Source of the DNA: Alphaproteobacteria bacterium
Lineage (GTDB): Bacteria > Pseudomonadota > Alphaproteobacteria > Rhizobiales > OSC116
NCBI GenBank assembly: GCA_002400495.2
Contig: NVQL02000018.1
Location: forward strand, 1 to 59,006
DNA length: 59,006 nucleotides
Reading direction: 5' to 3'
In this document: piece after piece, positions 54,291 to 59,006 of the stretch
How positions within the stretch are numbered: position 1 is the stretch's first letter
How the letters are laid out: every line of letters begins with the position of its first letter
Notes under the pieces: model-generated
Told to the model about the DNA's origin: nothing
Database searches by the model: none
The model's input: only the letters and a program-made list of their open reading frames with translations
Position numbers and translations under genes: made by a program

Positions 54291-55119
54291 TCGGCAATTC
54301 TTTAAGGTCAAAATCCTCACCCAACCTACCGTCTAAACCCTTATCCAAAGCCGCAATCTGCCGCCTGTCTTCATCATCAAGCTCAAACCCATAAACATCA
54401 AAATTCTGCTGCATCCGTCCCATATTACGACTACGCGGAATAACCACATTGCCCTGCTCAATCTGCCAATTCAACACAATCTGCGCCGGCGTCTTATCAT
54501 GCTTCGCCGCAATCCCCACCAAAGCATCATCCAACAAACAAGTCGCCCGCCCAAGCGGTGACCAACATTGCGTCACAATATTATGCTCATCATGAAATTT
54601 TTTCTCAGCACGCCGCTGATAATAAGGATGCAATTCAATCTGATTGATCACTGGCACAACACCCGTTTCATCAATCAACTTCTGCAACTGCTCAGGATAA
54701 AAATTAGAAACCCCAATAGATTTTACCAATCCCTGCTTTTGCAATTCAATCAACGCCTTCCAACTCTCAACATAAAGCCCAAGCGATGGCACAGGCCAAT
54801 GCAGCAGATACAAATCAAACGCCTCACGCCGCAAATCACCAAGGCTTTTATGACAAGCCTTAATCACATTATCAAACCCATAATCCAACGGCCAAACTTT
54901 GCTGGTAACAAACACATCACCCGCCGCAACATCACTCCGCTCAAGCGCCCGACCAACCTCAACCTCATTCTTATAAATAGAAGCGTTGTCAATCATAAGG
55001 TAGCCAGCACCAAGCGCGCCTTCAACCATCGCCTGTGTGTCTTCAGGCAATATGCCCGCCACACCAAAGCCCAATTGTGGTATTTTCTGCCCGTCCGAGA
55101 ATTCAGCCAACTTGCTCAT
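54283..55119 (-). CDS. Aldo-keto reductase
   Basis: The 278-residue AKR has the catalytic tetrad: Asp in LMIDNASIYKNE with its Tyr four residues on, Lys in FVTSKVWP and His in LYLLHWPVP. NADPH-binding elements are present near IPRSRNMGRMQQNFDVYGF. Compared with most AKRs the IDTA motif reads IDNA. Between deoR and rhaK it could reduce L-lactaldehyde to 1,2-propanediol or act on a pentose from GH43 cleavage; the sequence does not decide. It starts one base after the deoR stop, so the three genes form one operon. Confidence 0.88.
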   Translation of the reverse strand: MSKLAEFSDGQKIPQLGFGVAGILPEDTQAMVEGALGAGYLMIDNASIYKNEVEVGRALERSDVAAGDVFVTSKVWPLDYGFDNVIKACHKSLGDLRREAFDLYLLHWPVPSLGLYVESWKALIELQKQGLVKSIGVSNFYPEQLQKLIDETGVVPVINQIELHPYYQRRAEKKFHDEHNIVTQCWSPLGRATCLLDDALVGIAAKHDKTPAQIVLNWQIEQGNVVIPRSRNMGRMQQNFDVYGFELDDEDRRQIAALDKGLDGRLGEDFDLKELPND

Positions 55120-55120
55120 T

Positions 55121-55948
55121 TTAACTCACTTCACTTTTCTCAGCATCACTACTATGCGGCGAAACCACAATTAAATTCACCCCAGATTGCTCAATCATAT
55201 CCCGCGTTTCATCCTTTATCCCGTCATCAGTAATAATCGTCGCCGCACGGGTCAACGGGCACAAAACAAGGCTAGAACGCCGCGCAAATTTATCCGAATC
55301 CACCAAAACAATCAAATCATCCGCTTGGTTTATAAGTTTTTCTTCAGCCTGAATCACCAACGGGTCAACTTCCATAATGCCCAAAGTGCTCACCCCTTGC
55401 GCGCCCATAAACATTTTCCGTGCCGAAAAATGCTTCGAACCGTCATTCTCAAACGGGCTCAAAATAATATTCTGCTCACGGTAAATCGTCCCCCCAGGCA
55501 CCACCACCATATTTTTACTATTGTTCAGTAAATGGTCTGCAATCGGTAAACTATTGGTAAAAACCTGCATGCGCCGATTGGCCAAAAAATGCACCATCTG
55601 AAAAGTCGTCGTGCCGCCATTGATAATAATCGCTTCATTATCTTCACACAAAGCCACAGCAGCCTCAGCAATCGCCCGTTTTTTCTCAATGTTAAAATTG
55701 CTATTATACGTAAATGGCCGACCCGATAATCCCATAGTAGGCGGGTGCAAAGCCTCCACCCCACCACGTATTTTACGTAGCTTAGTCCGTTGATGTAACA
55801 CACTAATATCACGCCGTATGGTCGCCTCAGACGACTTAGTCAGTGCAACAAGCTCTTTCACCGTGGCAACAGGTTTTTCGCGCAATACACTGAGTATTAA
55901 AAGGTACCGTTCACTTTCATGCATATATAAAGCCCTATTTGTTTTCAT
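55121..55948 (-). CDS. DeoR family regulator of the rhamnose locus
   Basis: The 275-residue protein has a DeoR winged helix at the N-terminus (SERYLLILSVLREKPVATVKELVALTKSSEATIRRDISVLHQ, residues 12-53, then RKIRGGV) and a DeoRC sugar-phosphate sensor domain with INGGTTTFQMVHFL, MFMGAQGVS and VDSDKFARRSSLVL. DeoR-type RhaR proteins control rhamnose genes in rhizobia. It diverges from the GH43 operon over a spacer carrying several TTGATTGA boxes that recur upstream of rhaS and the CUT1 operon. The ligand is probably rhamnulose phosphate or a related intermediate (inferred). Confidence 0.92.
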   Translation of the reverse strand: MKTNRALYMHESERYLLILSVLREKPVATVKELVALTKSSEATIRRDISVLHQRTKLRKIRGGVEALHPPTMGLSGRPFTYNSNFNIEKKRAIAEAAVALCEDNEAIIINGGTTTFQMVHFLANRRMQVFTNSLPIADHLLNNSKNMVVVPGGTIYREQNIILSPFENDGSKHFSARKMFMGAQGVSTLGIMEVDPLVIQAEEKLINQADDLIVLVDSDKFARRSSLVLCPLTRAATIITDDGIKDETRDMIEQSGVNLIVVSPHSSDAEKSEVS

Positions 55949-55973
55949 CTAAAATAATCATATTCTACACAAA

Positions 55974-56028
55974 TTCAATCAAAATATTACAACGTTCAAT
56001 CAAAAAGTCATATTTTTTGGTTGACTTT
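55974..56028. promoter_or_regulatory. DeoR-type boxes between deoR and the GH43 operon
   Basis: The spacer holds TTCAATCAAAAT (55974-55985), GTTCAATCAAAAAGTC (55994-56009) and TTTTTTGGTTGACTTT (56013-56028), with a related TTTGACTGATTTTGG just after. All are versions of TTTTGATTGA on either strand, matching the boxes at 35260-35311 and 47202-47284. They would allow autoregulation of deoR and control of GH43. Confidence 0.6.
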
Positions 56029-56104
56029 GACTGATTTTGGAGGTGATATTAACGATAATCATATTTGATAAAATTCAGATTCGCAATCTCAAAATGGAGC
56101 CAGC

Positions 56105-57694
56105 ATGGCAAACGTCACCAACCCAATCCTGCCGGGCTTCAACCCCGACCCGTCAATTTGCCGTGTCGGCGATGATTACTACATTGCCACCTCCACGTTC
56201 GAGTGGTATCCAGGCGTGCAAATCCACCATTCCAAAGACCTCGCCAACTGGCAACTCATAAAACGCCCGCTAGAGCGCGCCGATCAATTAGATATGCGCG
56301 GCGATGTCGACAGCGGCGGCGTCTGGGCCCCATGCCTAACCTATGTTGATGGCCTTTTCTGGCTAATTTACACCGACATGAAACGCCACCACGGCTCCTA
56401 CAAAGACGCCCTAAACTACGTCGTCACATCCCCCACCATAGATGGCGATTGGTCAGCAGGCACATTCATCAACGGCGCAGGCTTCGACCCATCTCTTTTC
56501 CACGATGACGATGGCAAAAAGTGGTTCGTACAAATGATTTGGGATCACCGCACCAGACCAAACCTCTTCGCAGGCATTGTCATCCAACAATTCGACCCAA
56601 AAACCCGCCAACTAACAGGCACAAGAAAAACAATCTACCAAGGCACCGACCTAGCTCTAACCGAGGGCGCACATATATATAAAAAGAACGGCTATTATTA
56701 CCTCCTAACCGCAGAAGGCGGCACAGGCTTCGACCACGCCTGCACCTTAGCCCGCTCCAAAAACCTATTCGGCCCCTACGAAACCCACCCAGAAAAACAC
56801 ATCCTCACCGCCAAAGACACCCCCGCACACCCCATTCAGCGCGCAGGCCACGGCGACCTAGTCGAAACCCCAGACGGCCGCACCTATCTAGTCCACCTCA
56901 TGGGCAGACCCATCAGCCAAAAACGCCGCTCAGTCCTAGGTCGCGAAACCTCAATCCAAGAATGCGAATGGCGCGCCGACGACTGGCTCTACGTAAAAAA
57001 CGGCCCCCTCCCATCCGTCGAGGTAGATGTCCCAGGCACCCCAAACCCAAACACCCACATGCAAACCCACAACTACACATTCAAGGCCGATCTCCCCCTA
57101 GATTTCCAATGGCTCCGCACCCCCGAGCCAGAAAAAATCTTCCAAGTCACCGATGGCGTTCTACGCCTCTACGGCCGCCAATCCATCGGCTCCCCCTTCG
57201 AGCAAGCCCTAGTCGCCCGCCGCCAAACCCATTTCAACTACCGCGCCGAAACCGAACTTGCTTTCTCCCCAACAGACGAACGCGAAATGGCCGGCATCAC
57301 CGCCTATTACGGCCAAAAAGCCCACTATTACCTAGCCGTCACCGCCACGTCAGACGGCAGGCGCGAACTCCTCATCATGAATGTAGCCGCCGACAATCCC
57401 ACAGGCCGTACCAGCTTTCCCGCCGACCCCATACAAATCCCCAACCAAGGCAAAATCCGTCTAGCCATCACAATCCAAAACGAACGCCTACAATTCTCCT
57501 ACGCCCAAGAGGGAGAAAAATTCACAAACATCGGCCAAGATTTCGATGCCACAATCCTATCCGACGAAGCCAGCGTAAGTTGCGGCGGCGGCTGTTTCAC
57601 CGGCGCATTCGTCGGCATGGCCGCCCAAGACATAAACGGCATGGGCAAACCCGCCGACTTCACATACTTTAAATATGAACCTCTAGGTGAATAA
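56105..57694 (+). CDS. Glycoside hydrolase family 43 (beta-xylosidase-like)
   Basis: The 529-residue protein starts NPILPGFNPDPSICRVGDDYYIATSTFEWYPGVQIHHSKDL, the five-bladed GH43 beta-xylosidase signature. Catalytic residues are visible: general base D15 (NPDPS), pKa-tuning D128 (FDPSLF) and general acid E187 (LTEGAH). Residues from about 320 form the C-terminal beta-sandwich (DFQWLRTPEPEKIF, AGITAYYGQKAHYYLAV) of two-domain GH43 xylosidases. There is no signal peptide, so it should work in the cytoplasm on imported oligosaccharides, releasing xylose or arabinose. Its stop shares one base with the next start. Confidence 0.92.
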   Translation: MANVTNPILPGFNPDPSICRVGDDYYIATSTFEWYPGVQIHHSKDLANWQLIKRPLERADQLDMRGDVDSGGVWAPCLTYVDGLFWLIYTDMKRHHGSYKDALNYVVTSPTIDGDWSAGTFINGAGFDPSLFHDDDGKKWFVQMIWDHRTRPNLFAGIVIQQFDPKTRQLTGTRKTIYQGTDLALTEGAHIYKKNGYYYLLTAEGGTGFDHACTLARSKNLFGPYETHPEKHILTAKDTPAHPIQRAGHGDLVETPDGRTYLVHLMGRPISQKRRSVLGRETSIQECEWRADDWLYVKNGPLPSVEVDVPGTPNPNTHMQTHNYTFKADLPLDFQWLRTPEPEKIFQVTDGVLRLYGRQSIGSPFEQALVARRQTHFNYRAETELAFSPTDEREMAGITAYYGQKAHYYLAVTATSDGRRELLIMNVAADNPTGRTSFPADPIQIPNQGKIRLAITIQNERLQFSYAQEGEKFTNIGQDFDATILSDEASVSCGGGCFTGAFVGMAAQDINGMGKPADFTYFKYEPLGE

Positions 57695-58554
57695 TGACCA
57701 ACAACAAACCAACCGACCAAGCCGCCGCTAGGCCGAGTGAGATGGAACGCTACCTATTCGACCTAAACGGCTTCCTAATCCTCAAAGGCGCTCTCTCCCC
57801 AGAGCAAGTCGCAGCCTGCAACCAAACCTACGATAAAATCCAAAATTTCAAAGGCGCAGGCTGGCTAGACGGTATGCACATCGTCGCCGATGGCCGCCAA
57901 GACGGCATCATGATCCAACAACTTTACGAAGCAGGCGGCGTCTGGGAAGACCTAATTGACCACCCCTCATGGTTCGAAAAAGTCCGCCATTTCATCGGCA
58001 CCGATGACCCAGAAAATTTCGACGGCCACCTAGGCCCCATGTTCATCGATGAATGCTTCGGCTCCATCCGCGAGGAGGGCGATGCCATGCGCGTCCATTC
58101 AGGCGGCCAAGTCGGCACCATCCGCACCCAATTCCGCTATCACGCAGGCAATTTCCACTGCGGCCAAATCAACATCCTAATCGCCCTAACAGACATCAGC
58201 GATGGCGATGGCGCCACAATGGTCGTCCCCGCCAGCCACAAATCCAACATCCGCCACCCCGATACCGTCCCCGTCGAAAAACGCGGCGACATGGGTCTAT
58301 CAACCGATCACATAACAGGCGCAGTAGAAGTCCACCTAAAAGCCGGCGACGCCCTCTTATTCGTCGATGCCCTCATGCACGGCTCCGCCCGCCGCACCAA
58401 CCAAGGCCAGCGCCGCATCTGCGTCTACCGCTACGGCCCCTCATGGGCAAATTTCAGGCACAATTTTACGCCAAGCGACGACCTATTAGAACGCCTCACA
58501 GACCAAAGACGCAAAATCGTCATGCCCAAATACAAAAAATCGGATAGCAAATGA
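57694..58554 (+). CDS. Phytanoyl-CoA dioxygenase (PhyH) family protein
   Basis: The 286-residue protein has the PhyH-like layout: an early RYLFDLNGFLILKGALSPEQVAACN segment and the late core QINILIALTDISDGDGATMVVPASHKSN, which includes the distal His expected to bind Fe(II), then GDALLFVDALMHGSARRTNQGQRR with the Arg that normally binds 2-oxoglutarate. The usual H-x-D pair before the core is not obvious; the region reads NFHCGQ. It starts on the last base of GH43 (TAATG) and overlaps the GH78 start, so it belongs to the glycan operon. The substrate is unknown; a sugar or methylated or sulfated glycan derivative is possible. Confidence 0.8.
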   Translation: MTNNKPTDQAAARPSEMERYLFDLNGFLILKGALSPEQVAACNQTYDKIQNFKGAGWLDGMHIVADGRQDGIMIQQLYEAGGVWEDLIDHPSWFEKVRHFIGTDDPENFDGHLGPMFIDECFGSIREEGDAMRVHSGGQVGTIRTQFRYHAGNFHCGQINILIALTDISDGDGATMVVPASHKSNIRHPDTVPVEKRGDMGLSTDHITGAVEVHLKAGDALLFVDALMHGSARRTNQGQRRICVYRYGPSWANFRHNFTPSDDLLERLTDQRRKIVMPKYKKSDSK

Positions 58555-59006
58555 CCAACACTCCATTAAAAATAGAAAACCTACGCTGCGAACACCTACA
58601 AGAGGCCGTAGCACTAGACGAGCCAAACCCACGTTTCTCATGGAGCCTATCAGGCCAAGGCTTCAACCGCACGCAAAGCGCCCACCAAATCACCGTCAAA
58701 AACCTCAACGGCGACACCCTCTGGGACAGCGGCAAAATACAATCCGCCGAAACCCTAGAACACGAATATGCAGGCGCATCCCTATCCCCCCTAAAAACCT
58801 ACACATGGCATGTCACCATCTGGGATGAATTCGCCCAAAAATCCACCGCCCAAAGCCAATTCACCATGGGTCTACTACATCAAAAATGGGATGCCCAATG
58901 GATCTGCGTTCCTCCCTCAAAAGGCGCCCGCCCGCCCGAGGCAACATTACTCTACCGCAACCCCTTTCGCGCCGCCAACGTCTCCAACTTCCGCAAAAAT
59001 TTCACT
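58551..59006 (+). CDS. Alpha-L-rhamnosidase, GH78 (3' end outside window)
   Basis: The frame opens at ATG 58551, overlapping the PhyH stop in ATGA, and stays open to the window end (152 codons). The product begins TNTPLKIENLRCEHLQEAVALDEPNPRFSW and continues with SAHQITVKN, LWDSGKI, PLKTYTWHVTIWDEF and an RNPF segment near the end. That is the N-terminal beta-sandwich typical of bacterial GH78 alpha-L-rhamnosidases; the (alpha/alpha)6 catalytic barrel lies beyond the window. There is no signal peptide, so rhamnose would be released in the cytoplasm to feed RhaI, RhaK and RhaD. Confidence 0.85.
   Translation, partial: MTNTPLKIENLRCEHLQEAVALDEPNPRFSWSLSGQGFNRTQSAHQITVKNLNGDTLWDSGKIQSAETLEHEYAGASLSPLKTYTWHVTIWDEFAQKSTAQSQFTMGLLHQKWDAQWICVPPSKGARPPEATLLYRNPFRAANVSNFRKNFT

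Noticed and set aside
56962..57672. 236-codon frame rich in Arg, Pro and His inside the GH43 gene
   Set aside because: It is an alternative frame of GH43 whose composition reflects the codon bias of the real gene.

Overview
The window reads as chromosomal DNA of an alphaproteobacterium of moderate-to-low GC. The taxonomic hints are a short NDUFS4-type complex I subunit (02, a family shared by alphaproteobacteria and mitochondria), HlyU and PilZ proteins of alphaproteobacterial type, a multi-PAS histidine kinase with a PleC/DivJ-like core, and a rhizobial-type rhamnose pathway (RhaSTPQ/RhaU/RhaI/RhaD plus a DeoR regulator) instead of the enterobacterial RhaBAD type. TRAP transporters, glycolate oxidation and enzymes for a rhamnose/xylose glycan would suit a marine, alga-associated life, but that is inference.

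Region 1 (1-19.2 kb) is mixed housekeeping and accessory DNA. It holds a 5'-open membrane protein, tRNA-Arg(TCT), the complex I subunit, DUF2461, a GFA-type zinc protein, a cold-shock protein, cardiolipin synthase, DUF1801, tRNA-Pro(TGG), O-acetylhomoserine sulfhydrylase, aminopeptidase N, a PAS histidine kinase, an AbrB-type membrane protein, a PatB/MalY lyase, and DM13, PilZ and HlyU proteins. Between DUF1801 and tRNA-Pro lies an AT-rich two-gene insert (a ComEC-like metallo-beta-lactamase protein plus a small membrane protein). It is flanked by an imperfect direct repeat of the DUF1801 gene 3' end, which looks like an insertion footprint.

Region 2 (19.3-34.3 kb) is a glycolate/C2-acid module: glcG-glcB (malate synthase G) with a divergent LysR regulator, a malic enzyme-PTA protein, an IclR regulator, divergent glcDEF (glycolate oxidase), and a dctP-dctQ-dctM TRAP transporter. 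Together these could take up a small 2-hydroxy or 2-oxo acid, oxidise glycolate to glyoxylate, condense it with acetyl-CoA to malate, and return malate to pyruvate. The TRAP small subunit carries an unusual TM2-like plus coiled-coil N-terminal extension.

Region 3 (35.4 kb to the end) is a rhamnose and rhamno-oligosaccharide locus. rhaS-rhaT-rhaP-rhaQ-rhaU form a CUT2 monosaccharide importer and mutarotase operon. After an interposed SDR/AraC/LysR/RidA block come rhaI and a fused rhaD aldolase-dehydrogenase on the minus strand. Next is a CUT1 oligosaccharide importer operon ending in a Gfo/Idh/MocA oxidoreductase; opposing it are deoR, an aldo-keto reductase gene and rhaK. Divergent from deoR is GH43-PhyH-GH78 (alpha-L-rhamnosidase, cut by the window end). 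GH43 and the visible GH78 N-terminus show no export signal, so glycoside cleavage is probably cytoplasmic after CUT1 uptake. A repeated TTTTGATTGA-like box lies upstream of rhaS, between rhaD and the CUT1 operon, and between deoR and GH43. It is the best candidate for the operator of the local DeoR regulator and would tie the region into one regulon.

Other structural signals are a tandem pair of 98-bp hairpin-rich repeats between ridA and rhaI, and a stem-loop directly after each of the three binding-protein genes.
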